Shown here piece by piece: positions 1 through 7,473 of a stretch of DNA of 17,508 bases. Under the pieces are notes generated by a model that was not told the origin of the DNA, made no database searches, and worked only from the letters and a program-made list of their open reading frames with translations. The translations under genes and the position numbers were made by a program. Location of the stretch: NCBI GenBank assembly GCA_030043235.1, contig JASHYF010000374.1:1-17508 (forward strand), given 5' to 3'. Each line of letters opens with the position of its first letter. The stretch's first letter is position 1. The stretch is from Solirubrobacteraceae bacterium (GTDB lineage: Bacteria > Actinomycetota > Thermoleophilia > Solirubrobacterales > Solirubrobacteraceae).

Positions 1-816
1 CACGCCCCCTCGACCGCCGCGCGACGCGGGCGCGACCCACGGCCGCGCTTCACCGCTGGTCCACGCCGGCGGCATGCCATTGGGCCATTTGCCCACGTAC
101 AGCAGGCCCATCATCGCCATCCAAAACGCCTGCAGGATCTCGAGCTCGCCACCGCCGATGGGAATGAACACGAGCACGGCCACGAACATGCCGAGGATCG
201 CCATCCAGCGAACGAGCAGCCCGACGCGCAGGGCATTGAGCACGGTGGCGATCATGCCGACGGTGAGCGCCAGCGTGGCCAGCAGGCCGATGTAGCCGGC
301 GAGCGCGTTGGCGGTCCCGCTCGACAGCGCCTGTTCGGCGGCGTGAATCGAGTGATCGTGCGAGAGCGCGAAGCTGTGCGCCTCGATCGTGCTCACCACC
401 TCGCGCCCGGCGCTCACGATCGCCACGGCGACGCCACCGAACAGCACCAACGCCCGGGCCGGCGCGAACGTCTCGGGACGACGGAAGCGCGTGGCGTCGA
501 GCAGCACCAGCAGGATCAGCGTGAGCGCGCCGAAGGCGATCGCGGCGAGCGTGCCGCCGGCGATCAGCGCGAAGGCGTGGTGGCTGATGAATTTGGCTTC
601 CGCCGTGCGGGCGCTCACAGCCGGGTTGGCGACACCGGAGAGCGCAGGTTCCAAGCCCTGCAGCAGACCCACCGTGGGCGCGCTGTCGAGCGTCTGGGTG
701 ATGATGATCGCGCTGAGCAGATAGAGGATGCCGCCGGCGAAGGCCGGCACCGCGAGGCGGCTGCGATAGTCGGCCTCCTTGGCGAGCTGTTCGCGTATCT
801 CCCCTGAGCTGGGCAT
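1..816 (-). CDS. Polytopic membrane protein of unknown function (3' end outside window)
   Basis: The frame is open from an ATG at 816-814 to the window edge with no stop, so 272 codons are visible and the C-terminus is missing. The product starts MPSSGEIREQLAKEADYRSR, a short charged cytoplasmic-looking N-terminus. Five or six hydrophobic segments follow, at roughly residues 24-41, 78-106, 122-141, 166-191, 197-219 and 224-240. A Trp/Pro-rich segment comes after the last one (GKWPNGMPPAW). The 25-nt gap to the divergent gene at 842 leaves almost no room for separate promoters, so its promoter must overlap the start of that gene. I recognise no catalytic motif and no named family. It could be a small transporter or an integral membrane stress protein, but the sequence does not decide. 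The long open frame on the same strand, shifted against this one, is a GC-rich shadow. Confidence 0.8.
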   Translation of the reverse strand, partial: MPSSGEIREQLAKEADYRSRLAVPAFAGGILYLLSAIIITQTLDSAPTVGLLQGLEPALSGVANPAVSARTAEAKFISHHAFALIAGGTLAAIAFGALTLILLVLLDATRFRRPETFAPARALVLFGGVAVAIVSAGREVVSTIEAHSFALSHDHSIHAAEQALSSGTANALAGYIGLLATLALTVGMIATVLNALRVGLLVRWMAILGMFVAVLVFIPIGGGELEILQAFWMAMMGLLYVGKWPNGMPPAWTSGEARPWVAPASRGGRGGV

Positions 817-829
817 GAGCAGCGCAGTC

Positions 830-835
830 TATGAT
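830..835 (+). promoter_or_regulatory. Candidate -10 box (TATGAT) for a leaderless transcript
   Basis: TATGAT differs from the TATAAT consensus at one base. It ends 6 nt before the ATG at 842, so transcription would begin at or very near the A of the start codon. No Shine-Dalgarno precedes this ATG, which fits leaderless expression as is common in actinobacteria. No good -35 element is visible. Confidence 0.5.
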
Positions 836-841
836 GCGAGC

Positions 842-1114
842 ATGGAGAGCGGTGGCCTCGGAGACCTGTTCGGCGACCCCGAGGAGCTGCAGCGCAGGCT
901 GGCGGAGTTTGCCGAGCAGATGCAGGGCAACCAGCGGCTGGTGTGGGCGGACAACGCGATCAAGCTGGCCGTGGACATGACCGTCGCGGCCGTCAACCGC
1001 GTGAACGTGCAGGGCAACGCGGAGGCCCAGGCCGAGCAGATCCGCACGGTGATCGCGCGCGTGTTCCCGGAGGCGGTGACACTCGTGCGCGAGGCGCGCG
1101 AGGGGCTTCAGTAG
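842..1114 (+). CDS. Small conserved-looking helical protein, function unknown
   Basis: The 90-residue product starts MESGGLGDLFGDPEELQRRL and is predicted almost wholly helical, with an amphipathic N-terminal helix (about residues 12-28) and further helices to the C-terminus (VTLVREAREGLQ). It has no signal peptide, membrane segment or cysteine. I chose the ATG at 842 because TATGAT lies at the right distance for a leaderless start. The in-frame ATG at 815 would overlap the start codon of the divergent membrane gene. The stop (1112-1114) lies inside the last codons of the convergent flippase-like gene, a 7-bp overlap. I recognise no family. The short helical character would suit a protein-binding or scaffolding role, but that is a guess. 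Confidence 0.65.
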   Translation: MESGGLGDLFGDPEELQRRLAEFAEQMQGNQRLVWADNAIKLAVDMTVAAVNRVNVQGNAEAQAEQIRTVIARVFPEAVTLVREAREGLQ

Positions 1115-2136
1115 TAGTCCAGCCGGCGCGTAGCGCCGCCGGCATGCTCCGCCGCCCGCTCGGCCTCGCGCGAGGCGCGGCCCGCGTGCAGCACCTCCCG
1201 GAAGGAGCGAAAGCGGAAGATGAACACCACCGCACCGAGCCCGGCCAGCGCGGTGAACGCCGCGATTGCGATCTGCTGGCCGACCGAGTAGGCGGCCACG
1301 ATCGCGGTGGGCGCGCTCGCGGCGAACACCTTCACGAGCAGCGCCTGCTGCACGCCTGCGCCGCCGGGCGTGAACGGCACCGCACCGGCGACCTGGTTGA
1401 CGGCGAACACGAGCAACACGTTCTCCACCGAGCCGCCCACCCTGAAGGCGTCCAGCAAAAACCAGAAGGCGACGAAGCGGCACGCCCACGAGAGCGCCTG
1501 CAGGGACAGGACTTCGCGCGCGTAGCGGCGGCGGTCGCTGAGGATCGTCAGCCCCTGGCGCACGCGCTCCCAAAACGCCTTCGCGCGCTCGGCGAGCAGG
1601 GCGAAGGCGAGCACGCCGAGCACGCCGAGCAGCGTGATCAAGAACAGCGTCAGGTGGAAGTGCTCGGCGAGATAGGAGATGTCGAAGGAGCTCAGCTTGG
1701 AGAAGTCCGGCGGCTTGGGGAAGACGCCCTGCGTGAACGCGAAGATCAGCACGAGCACGCCCACGCCGAGGTCGAAGATCGCCTCCACGAAGAAGCTCGC
1801 GGCCACCGTCGGATAGCGCGAGCCGGGGATCGAGGAGCGCGTGAGGAACAGCTTGATCACTTCACCGCCGCGCGCCGGCACGACGTTGTTGAAGCCCACC
1901 GACGCGAAGTACGCGCCCCACACGCGCCGCCACTGGAACTCGGCGGTGGGATACGCGGCGCGCAGGCTGTTGAAGAAGGCGCGCGAGCGCAGCGTGAGGT
2001 TGAGACCGAAGAACGCGAGCCCGAGCACCAGCGCGCCCCAGTGCACGGCCGCGAGATCGGAGAAGAACTGCCCGGCCGCGCTCAGGAACGAGTGGATGCT
2101 ATGGCCGATCGAGGTTGACGCGGGCAACGCGGGCAC
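1108..2136 (-). CDS. Flippase-like integral membrane protein (YbhN/AglD2, LPG_synthase_TM fold)
   Basis: The 342-residue protein has about eight hydrophobic segments and the two hallmarks of the lysylphosphatidylglycerol-synthetase TM / UPF0104 family: FNNVVPARGGEVIKLFL near residue 82 and QVAGAVPFTPGGAGVQQALL near residue 250. Relatives include the membrane half of MprF and archaeal AglD-associated proteins. They are thought to flip or accommodate lipid-linked groups across the cytoplasmic membrane. It lacks the soluble aminoacyltransferase domain of MprF, so lipid aminoacylation is not expected. The start is a GTG at 2136 with TACGCT 7-12 nt upstream and no Shine-Dalgarno, which fits a leaderless message. 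The C-terminus is charged and ends RRLDYY. The gene is divergent from an epimerase 44 bp away, so a shared role in a glycolipid or envelope polymer is possible but unproven. Confidence 0.88.
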   Translation of the reverse strand: MPALPASTSIGHSIHSFLSAAGQFFSDLAAVHWGALVLGLAFFGLNLTLRSRAFFNSLRAAYPTAEFQWRRVWGAYFASVGFNNVVPARGGEVIKLFLTRSSIPGSRYPTVAASFFVEAIFDLGVGVLVLIFAFTQGVFPKPPDFSKLSSFDISYLAEHFHLTLFLITLLGVLGVLAFALLAERAKAFWERVRQGLTILSDRRRYAREVLSLQALSWACRFVAFWFLLDAFRVGGSVENVLLVFAVNQVAGAVPFTPGGAGVQQALLVKVFAASAPTAIVAAYSVGQQIAIAAFTALAGLGAVVFIFRFRSFREVLHAGRASREAERAAEHAGGATRRLDYY

Positions 2137-2142
2137 CCGTCA

Positions 2143-2148
2143 AGCGTA
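2143..2148 (-). promoter_or_regulatory. Candidate -10 box (TACGCT) of the flippase-like gene
   Basis: On the minus strand TACGCT occupies -12 to -7 relative to the GTG at 2136, matching TANNNT at leaderless spacing. The 9-mer GTACGCTTG containing it recurs upstream of the padR operon (14116-14124, minus strand). Confidence 0.4.
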
Positions 2149-2180
2149 CGGCCCCGTGGCAGCGACACCGCGAGGGGCCG

Positions 2181-3233
2181 ATGCGCTACAACCGGCCGAT
2201 GCCATCGCACGGGAGCGACCGCAAGGGCCTGACGGTTGCCGTGACCGGCCCCACCGGCGAGATCGGCCAGGCGTTCGTCGCCTCGCTCGAGCGCTCGCGG
2301 GAGGTGGCGCGCATCGTTGGCATGGCGCGCCGGCCGTTCGACCCCGCCGCGCGAGGCTGGAAGAAGGTCTCCTACCGGCGCGGGGACGTGCTCGACGGCG
2401 ACGCCGTGCGAGAGCTGGTGCGCGAGGCCGACGTGGTGGTGCACCTGGCGTTCATGATCATGGGCGGCGCCGGCGAGAGCCGGGAGATCAACGTGGCCGG
2501 CTCGCGCAACGTGTTCGAGGCGGCGGTGGCGGCGAACGCGCGGCGGCTCGTGTACGCCTCATCGGTGGCCGCGTACGGCTTTCACCGCGACAATCCCCAG
2601 CCGCTCACCGAGGAGGTCCCCGCGCGCGGCAGCGCCGAGCACTACTACTCCGCGCAGAAGGCCGAGGTGGAGGCGCTGCTGGCGGCCACGCTCGCCGGCA
2701 CGCGCACGGCGGGCTACGTGCTGCGGCCGTGCATCGTCGCCGGGCCGCAGGCGCCGCTTCTGATCGACAGCCTGCCGTACACGCAGATCTCCGAGCGCCT
2801 GCCCGCGTCCGTGCGCGGCCTGCTCGAAGGCGTGCCGATCCTCAAGCCGGTCCTGCCCGACACCGGCGTGCCCTTTCAGCTCGTCCACCACGACGACGTT
2901 GCAAGCGCCATGCGCGCGGCGGTGCTCGGCCGCGGCGAGCCCGGCGCGTACAACCTGGCCGCGCCCGGCGAGATCACCCTCGGCCTGCTCGCCGAGGAGC
3001 TCGGCTGGTACTCGATCCCCGTACCGGAGCTGGCGGTGGACGCGGCGGCGGAGATGATCGCGCGCCTCGGGTTCCTGCCGGCACAGGCGCAGTGGATCGC
3101 GGTGTTTCGCGAGCCCGTGATCATGAGCGCCGCGAAGGCCCGCCGCGAGCTCGGCTGGCGCCCGCGGCACGACGCGCTGTCGACGCTGCGCGAGACGATC
3201 GGCGCCGCGCGCGCGGAGCCGCTGATCCGCTAG
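2181..3233 (+). CDS. NAD(P)-dependent epimerase/dehydratase (extended SDR)
   Basis: The 350-residue protein has the Rossmann nucleotide-binding loop TGPTGEIG at residues 22-29, an Asp/Val-rich strand (ADVVVHLAF), the SDR catalytic pair in Y156-SAQ-K160, and the usual C-terminal ending AKARRELGWRP. This places it among the extended SDRs (NAD-dependent epimerase/dehydratase family), which act on nucleotide sugars or similar substrates. The substrate cannot be read from sequence. The ATG at 2181 follows GAGGGG with very short spacing. The in-frame ATG at 2199 has TACAAC 7-12 nt upstream and could be a leaderless start, so the first six residues are uncertain. Further in-frame codons reach back to 2115 but would overlap the divergent gene's promoter. 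The stop codon sits in the 10-bp palindrome CCGCTAGCGG (3227-3236), and a 16-bp tandem array begins 7 bp later. Confidence 0.88.
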   Translation: MRYNRPMPSHGSDRKGLTVAVTGPTGEIGQAFVASLERSREVARIVGMARRPFDPAARGWKKVSYRRGDVLDGDAVRELVREADVVVHLAFMIMGGAGESREINVAGSRNVFEAAVAANARRLVYASSVAAYGFHRDNPQPLTEEVPARGSAEHYYSAQKAEVEALLAATLAGTRTAGYVLRPCIVAGPQAPLLIDSLPYTQISERLPASVRGLLEGVPILKPVLPDTGVPFQLVHHDDVASAMRAAVLGRGEPGAYNLAAPGEITLGLLAEELGWYSIPVPELAVDAAAEMIARLGFLPAQAQWIAVFREPVIMSAAKARRELGWRPRHDALSTLRETIGAARAEPLIR

Positions 3234-3240
3234 CGGTGAC

Positions 3241-3301
3241 GCCGTGAGCAGCGGCCGCCGTGAGCAGCGGCCGCCGTGAGCAGCGGCCGCCGTGAGCAGC
3301 G
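3241..3301. repeat. 16-bp tandem repeat array, about 4 copies
   Basis: The unit GCCGTGAGCAGCGGCC is repeated exactly at 3241-3256, 3257-3272 and 3273-3288. A fourth copy from 3289 matches for 13 bases. GACGCCGTG occurs on both sides (3238-3246 and 3301-3309). Each junction creates CGGCCG, so short GC-rich pairings are possible. The array starts 7 bp after the epimerase stop codon. Confidence 0.9.
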
Positions 3302-3332
3302 ACGCCGTGGAGGCGGCGAGCCGACCAACGGC

Positions 3333-3370
3333 ACGCCGCGCGGGCGAGGTGTGGATCGCCCGCGCGGCGT
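3333..3370. terminator. Bidirectional hairpin terminator between convergent genes
   Basis: A perfect 15-bp inverted repeat (ACGCCGCGCGGGCGA at 3333-3347 and its complement at 3356-3370) surrounds an 8-nt loop. It lies between the 3' ends of the epimerase (+) and the exported hydrolase (-), ending 16 bp from the hydrolase stop. No long U-tract follows on either side, although T-rich stretches occur inside the hydrolase 3' end. GC-rich hairpins without U-tracts are common terminators in high-GC actinobacteria. Confidence 0.75.
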
Positions 3371-3386
3371 CGTGCTGCGTTACGTC

Positions 3387-5423
3387 CTATTTGGCTATAT
3401 CTTCGAGATACGGTTTGAGTTTCTTGAAGAATTCGTTCTTTTCCGGGCTGGCCCCCGCGGGATCGTTGTGAGCGTAGGTTTCTTTCTCTTCGATCAGCGT
3501 GAGGCAGCCTTCCGTCGCTGTGGTCGTGGGGGTGCATTCTCCCGTGGATATGTGTGACTGTTCGGCCAGCAGTTTCGCCGATTCAAGCGACGTCCCTCCG
3601 CCGAGGAGCTTGTCCAGTTCGGAGTCGATCGCGATGATGTGCAGCGATTTGGGCAGGTTTTCACCTTCGCTGGCGTCCAGGTCGAGCACTTCCTGCGCTT
3701 CTTTTATGCTCGGGTGGCTGGAGTTGCCGAGGCCGTTGCCGACCGCTCCGGTGTCGAGCGTGAGGCGAGCCGGGAAGTACCACTCGCTGCCGCTCGCTTC
3801 GCGCAGTCCCGCCCCGGACAGCATTTCCGCATAACGGCGGACCGGCGTCAGCTCGCCGTTGCCTTCACCGTCCCAGCCGTGCAGCCCGTCTTCTTTGGCC
3901 ACCGGTTCCACGCCCGTGCCACCGTGTATCTGAGCGGCGATGAGCGACTCCGGCGAGGTGCCCACGTTGACCGAGTAGCCGAAGCCGGCTTCGTTGGTCA
4001 CCGGCGTGACCGGCCCCCTCAGGTCCTCCGGCAGGAACGGGAACTTTTCGAGCAGCGACGGCCCTTCCGGTTCCTGCACGGTGAGCGTCGACCCGGTGAG
4101 CGAGAAGAGCCCGAGGTCGGGCGCCGGAATCCCGCCGAACGCCAGCCACGGGGTTTCTTTCGGGTTTTCGAGTGCTTTGAGTTTCGTTTCCGCTTCTTCC
4201 CTGGAGTCCGCCAGCGGGCTCGAGCCGCCGTCGTCGTAGACCAGGCCGGAGAGGCCTTCGGCTCCGGGATGCCCGCCGAAGTCCCACGTCGCATAGGCGG
4301 TCACGACGGAGCCGCCGAGCGAGTGGCCGCCGAGCACGACCTTGCCGCCGAGGCTTTTGGCCTTGTCGATCACGACTTTCAGATCTTCGACCGTGCGGTC
4401 CATGCCCCACTGCTTCGCGAACGTCGTGAGCGATTCGGGCACGGGTTCGTAGTGGTTCTTGTACTCGGCGACCAGCTTGGCGAATTCTTCTTCGCCTATT
4501 TTCAGGCCTTCGGCCTCGAGTTCTGTGAGATGTTCTGCGAGGTATTGCGGGGCGATTTCCTCGCCGATCCGCTCGCCTTCCGCCTCGAGTTCTTCCCCGT
4601 GTTCGCGCGCGTAGTTCAGCTCATCTTTGACCACGAGTGTGACGAGTTCCCCGTGGTGTTCCGCGGAGTATATGGCCGCGTCCTTCGCGATGTCTTCTTC
4701 GAATGCGGGGGCTTCTCCGCCGCTTTCCTCGTAGGCTTGCGGAGTGACCTGTTCCACCACGTATTTTTCGACCTCTTCTTCGGCGATCTTCTGCACTTTC
4801 GCGCGAACGATCGCTTCGGCCTCTGCCGTAACGGCTTTCACCACTTTTTCTTCGACCTTCTTTTCGGCCAGCTTCGTGGCCTCGCCCTCGTCCTGCCCAA
4901 GATAGCCGAGGTAGTAGTTGAAGAACTGTTCGGGCGGTGTTTCGTCCTGCTTTGTGTTTTCGTTTTCCAGCTCGGCCGGCAATTCGCCGAACTTGTACTT
5001 GCTGGCCTCTTCCTGGTTCTCGAGGAAGTTCTCCCTGCGTTCGACCGCCCAAACCTGCCAGCCGGGGGTCGATTCGACCAGCGACTTGGCGAACGGCACG
5101 AAATACGCGGCCGCCGCCGAGGTTCCCGGCTCGAGCACCAGGACGTTCCGCGCCATCATCCCCATGCGCCTGACCTTGATGATCGCGATTTTGTCGAGCG
5201 TCCTCGTCCCCAGCTGCGAAGTGGTGATCGTTTCCGCCCGCCTTTCGCTCTTTGACTCGTGCACCGTGAGGATCTGCCTGGTTACGGTCACCGGGCGTGT
5301 TTTCGTCTTCTTGGCGCCGGCCGGCGGCACCACCGCCAGCGACGCACACAGCGCGGCGATCACCGCCAGCGCAAGCCAGCCGAGCGTGCTGCTCCTCGCG
5401 CGCATTCCTCTCTCCTCAGGCAT
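3387..5423 (-). CDS. Exported alpha/beta hydrolase with a long charged helical insertion
   Basis: This 678-residue protein has a Sec signal (GWLALAVIAALCASLAVV, probable cleavage after AGA before KKTKT). The nucleophile elbow GHSLGG places Ser at about residue 368. The probable acid is Asp about 600 (IIAIDSELD) and the base His about 652 (ETYAHNDPAG), so the serine hydrolase triad looks complete. About 200 Glu/Lys-rich helical residues (roughly 130-325) lie between the early core strands (ARNVLVLEPGTSAAAA) and the elbow. They include two tandem 23-residue repeats sharing ELEAEG..IGEE. Two cysteines near 630 and 640 may form a disulfide. Substrate is unknown; ester or acyl hydrolysis outside the membrane is likely. 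ATG 5423 is preceded by AAGGAGG; ATG 5405, just before the signal, is also possible. Codon use is less GC-rich than in neighbours, with many GAA and AAA codons. The gene lies 117 bp downstream of a PucR-type regulator. Confidence 0.85.
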   Translation of the reverse strand: MPEERGMRARSSTLGWLALAVIAALCASLAVVPPAGAKKTKTRPVTVTRQILTVHESKSERRAETITTSQLGTRTLDKIAIIKVRRMGMMARNVLVLEPGTSAAAAYFVPFAKSLVESTPGWQVWAVERRENFLENQEEASKYKFGELPAELENENTKQDETPPEQFFNYYLGYLGQDEGEATKLAEKKVEEKVVKAVTAEAEAIVRAKVQKIAEEEVEKYVVEQVTPQAYEESGGEAPAFEEDIAKDAAIYSAEHHGELVTLVVKDELNYAREHGEELEAEGERIGEEIAPQYLAEHLTELEAEGLKIGEEEFAKLVAEYKNHYEPVPESLTTFAKQWGMDRTVEDLKVVIDKAKSLGGKVVLGGHSLGGSVVTAYATWDFGGHPGAEGLSGLVYDDGGSSPLADSREEAETKLKALENPKETPWLAFGGIPAPDLGLFSLTGSTLTVQEPEGPSLLEKFPFLPEDLRGPVTPVTNEAGFGYSVNVGTSPESLIAAQIHGGTGVEPVAKEDGLHGWDGEGNGELTPVRRYAEMLSGAGLREASGSEWYFPARLTLDTGAVGNGLGNSSHPSIKEAQEVLDLDASEGENLPKSLHIIAIDSELDKLLGGGTSLESAKLLAEQSHISTGECTPTTTATEGCLTLIEEKETYAHNDPAGASPEKNEFFKKLKPYLEDIAK
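4476..4613 (-). repeat. Two tandem 23-residue helical repeats within the hydrolase insertion
   Basis: Residues 271-293 (starting YAREHGEELEAEG) and 294-316 (starting YLAEHLTELEAEG) align without gaps, sharing Y-A-EH-ELEAEG-IGEE positions. A degenerate copy (YSAEHHGEL) precedes them. The periodicity suggests a helical hairpin or coiled-coil arm protruding from the hydrolase fold. Confidence 0.7.
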
Positions 5424-5540
5424 CCCTCCGTCCTCCTTGTTCGTCGGCGCATTCCCCGGCGGTGATCCCCTGTGCCACTGCCGCAAGCCACTTGACGGTA
5501 CGCCGATGGCGTTGCGCGCGCAATGACGTTCTGCCGAACT

Positions 5541-6707
5541 TTACAGGCTTGGTTTGTGCAGATGCACAAGCAGGTGCTCGCTTGCGAGCGCCACGTACAC
5601 GCACGCCAGATCGCGGGGACTGGCGAGGTCCAGGCCGGTGATCTCCTCGATCCGATTGAGCCGGTAGGCCAGCGTGTTGCGGTGGATGTGGAGCGCCGCG
5701 CTCGTCGCAGTGCGGTCGAGGCGGCAGGCGATCAGGGTCTCCAGGGTGCGCGCAAGCTCCACGTGCTCCTCGCCCGCGAGCGGCGCGAGCACGCGCGCGC
5801 GCAGCTGGGCCGTCAACCGCGGCGAGCGGTCGAGCAGGATCTCGAGCAGGTGATCCTCGGTCTCCAGCCGCCCGAGCAGGCCGGCCAGACGCGCGTGCTC
5901 GGCGAGCAGCACCACCTCCTCGCGGGCGGCCGCCAGCTCGCCGCGCGGCGCCGGCCCGCCGATCGCCAGCGCCACCTCGGAGCCCTCGCCGAGGTCCGCG
6001 AGATCGAGCGGCCTCCACGTGAGGCCTACGACGCAGTCGCTCTGCGTGACCGCCAGCCTCCACCCGCCACGGCGCAGGCGCGCGGCGAGCGCGGCGTGAC
6101 TGTGCGGCGGGCGTCCCGGCATCGCCACGGCAAACGGCCGGTACTCCTCGTGCACCGGCACACCCAGTCGCTCGGCGAGCTCGGTGTCGGCGGAGTCCAG
6201 CGGAGAGGCCGTGCACAGCGCCTCGAGCAGGCTGCGCGTGCGCCGCTCCTCCTCGGAGACGAGCAGCTCGCGCTCGGCGAGATACGTCTCGGTCACGACC
6301 GCTGAGACGCGGTCGACGTACTGGGCGAGCGGCGCGGCGAGCTCGAGCAGCACCTCGGACTCGTCGGCTCGGGCGTGAGAGCGCAGCAGCCTCCATCCGA
6401 GCTGGTGGGCGAGCCCGAAGGAGCGCAGCAGCTCCTCCAGCCGCAGGCCCTCGGCGGCGCGGGCGCGGGTCCACTCGCGCAGCGCGTCGAAGTCGCTGTC
6501 GGGCGGCATCACCCCCGTTGACACGAACCGCGTCCAGCGCCTGAGCGTGCGCTGCAGGCCGCTGACGACGTCCGCGCGCGAGCCCTCGGAGAGGTGCTCG
6601 AAGGCGACCGTGCCCCGCTGGAACTCGGCGGCCATCTCCGCTGCCGCCTGCGCCTGCGGGATCCGTGCGACGATCGCGGCGGCGGCCCCGGCGGACGTCT
6701 CGCTCAC
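5541..6707 (-). CDS. PucR/CdaR-type transcriptional regulator
   Basis: The 388-residue protein ends in the PucR C-terminal HTH (HTH_30), about residues 319-372, with the core HIHRNTLAYRLNRIEEITGLDL. The region before it (about 175-310) resembles the degenerate GGDEF-like/CdaR middle domain. The N-terminal 160 residues are helical, as in the RsbT-co-antagonist-like sensor portion of many actinobacterial PucR proteins. Such regulators usually control catabolic or stress genes near them. The start is a GTG at 6707, 18 bp after the stop of the upstream gene on the same strand, so the two are likely co-transcribed. GGAGG occurs upstream but spaced about 13 nt away. The exported hydrolase follows 117 bp downstream and is a reasonable target or operon partner; no ligand can be inferred. 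Confidence 0.88.
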   Translation of the reverse strand: MSETSAGAAAAIVARIPQAQAAAEMAAEFQRGTVAFEHLSEGSRADVVSGLQRTLRRWTRFVSTGVMPPDSDFDALREWTRARAAEGLRLEELLRSFGLAHQLGWRLLRSHARADESEVLLELAAPLAQYVDRVSAVVTETYLAERELLVSEEERRTRSLLEALCTASPLDSADTELAERLGVPVHEEYRPFAVAMPGRPPHSHAALAARLRRGGWRLAVTQSDCVVGLTWRPLDLADLGEGSEVALAIGGPAPRGELAAAREEVVLLAEHARLAGLLGRLETEDHLLEILLDRSPRLTAQLRARVLAPLAGEEHVELARTLETLIACRLDRTATSAALHIHRNTLAYRLNRIEEITGLDLASPRDLACVYVALASEHLLVHLHKPSL

Positions 6708-6725
6708 TTGGCGTGCGACCCTCCG

Positions 6726-7361
6726 CTACAGCGGGCTCGCCATGACCGCCGACTCCGTGCGAATCGTCGCCCACTCCTCGGCGTGCAGATCGCGCGCGAA
6801 CTCGTCGAGCTTGCGCCGGGGTCCAGTCACCGTGAAGGCGACCTGCGTGCTGAGCAGGTGGGGGTGCTCGATGATCTCGCACCGCAGGCCGAGCTCCTCG
6901 GCGGCGGCGCGCATCGTCTGCTCGAATTCAGCTCGAATGAGCTTGCCGGAGCTCGCGACGAGCGTGCGCGTCTCGGGGGCGTCGGCGTCGCGTCTGGCCG
7001 CTTCCTGGCGAGCGTGCTCCTCCGGGCTGAGCGGCGGGTCGATCTGGAGCCACTGGTCGAGCTCGTCGTCCCAGCGGCTGACACGCACGCTCGCCTCGAT
7101 GCCCTCACGCTCGAGCACCGCTTCGATCGCATGCCGAGCCGCGCTCAGCGTCGCTTGATCGGCGGCGTAGGCGAACAGCAGCTTGCCGTCGTGCGTGATC
7201 ACGACGTCGTGGGGCACCGTCGTCTCGATCTCCTTGACCACGTCCGAGCCGCGCAGCCGCCCGACCAGGTCGTGCAGCACGCCGCGCACCTCCGGGACGG
7301 CGAGCTCTGCCTGCATGCGCCAGTCCTGTTCGTCGCCGCTTGCGTGCGTCGCGCGTTGCAT
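6726..7361 (-). CDS. Uncharacterised soluble protein, possibly two tandem alpha/beta modules
   Basis: The 211-residue product has no signal or membrane segment. The first half (about residues 24-108) reads as strand-strand-helix-strand (HDVVITHDGKLLFAYA, then AARHAIEAVLEREG, then SVRVSRWDDELDQWLQIDPP). The second half (about 132-205) again shows strand, long helix and strand (TLVASSGKLIRAEF, AAEELGLRCEIIEHPH, TQVAFTVTGPRRKLDEF). Two related ferredoxin-like modules are therefore possible. The linker SPEEHARQEAARRDADAPE is charged. I recognise no family. The ATG at 7361 is supported by TATCGT 9-14 nt upstream. An alternative ATG at 7316 has AGGA 7 nt before it and would give 196 residues. The gene leads an operon with the PucR-type regulator, so it may feed or modify that regulator's signal; this is inference from position only. 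Confidence 0.75.
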   Translation of the reverse strand: MQRATHASGDEQDWRMQAELAVPEVRGVLHDLVGRLRGSDVVKEIETTVPHDVVITHDGKLLFAYAADQATLSAARHAIEAVLEREGIEASVRVSRWDDELDQWLQIDPPLSPEEHARQEAARRDADAPETRTLVASSGKLIRAEFEQTMRAAAEELGLRCEIIEHPHLLSTQVAFTVTGPRRKLDEFARDLHAEEWATIRTESAVMASPL

Positions 7362-7369
7362 GGGTGAGG

Positions 7370-7375
7370 ACGATA
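7370..7375 (-). promoter_or_regulatory. Candidate -10 box (TATCGT) of the two-gene regulator operon
   Basis: On the minus strand TATCGT lies at -14 to -9 relative to the ATG at 7361, so the transcript would be leaderless or nearly so. TATAT overlaps it. No Shine-Dalgarno is present before this ATG. Confidence 0.4.
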
Positions 7376-7473
7376 TACCGCGCGCGCCGCCGCGGCCGAG
7401 GCCGCCGGCGCGCGGGCGCACCGTGGAGCCGGCGCACCTGGGGCCCGCGGATGCGCAGACCGAATAGTCCAGA

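Noticed and set aside
50..1573. Long minus-strand open frame across two genes
   Set aside because: It is out of frame with both the membrane protein and the flippase-like protein and gives an Arg-rich nonsense translation; true frames have TM segments and family motifs.
3639..5255. Phe/Arg/Val-rich + strand open frame opposite the exported hydrolase
   Set aside because: It arises from antisense of GAA/GAG-rich codons; no start context or domain supports it.
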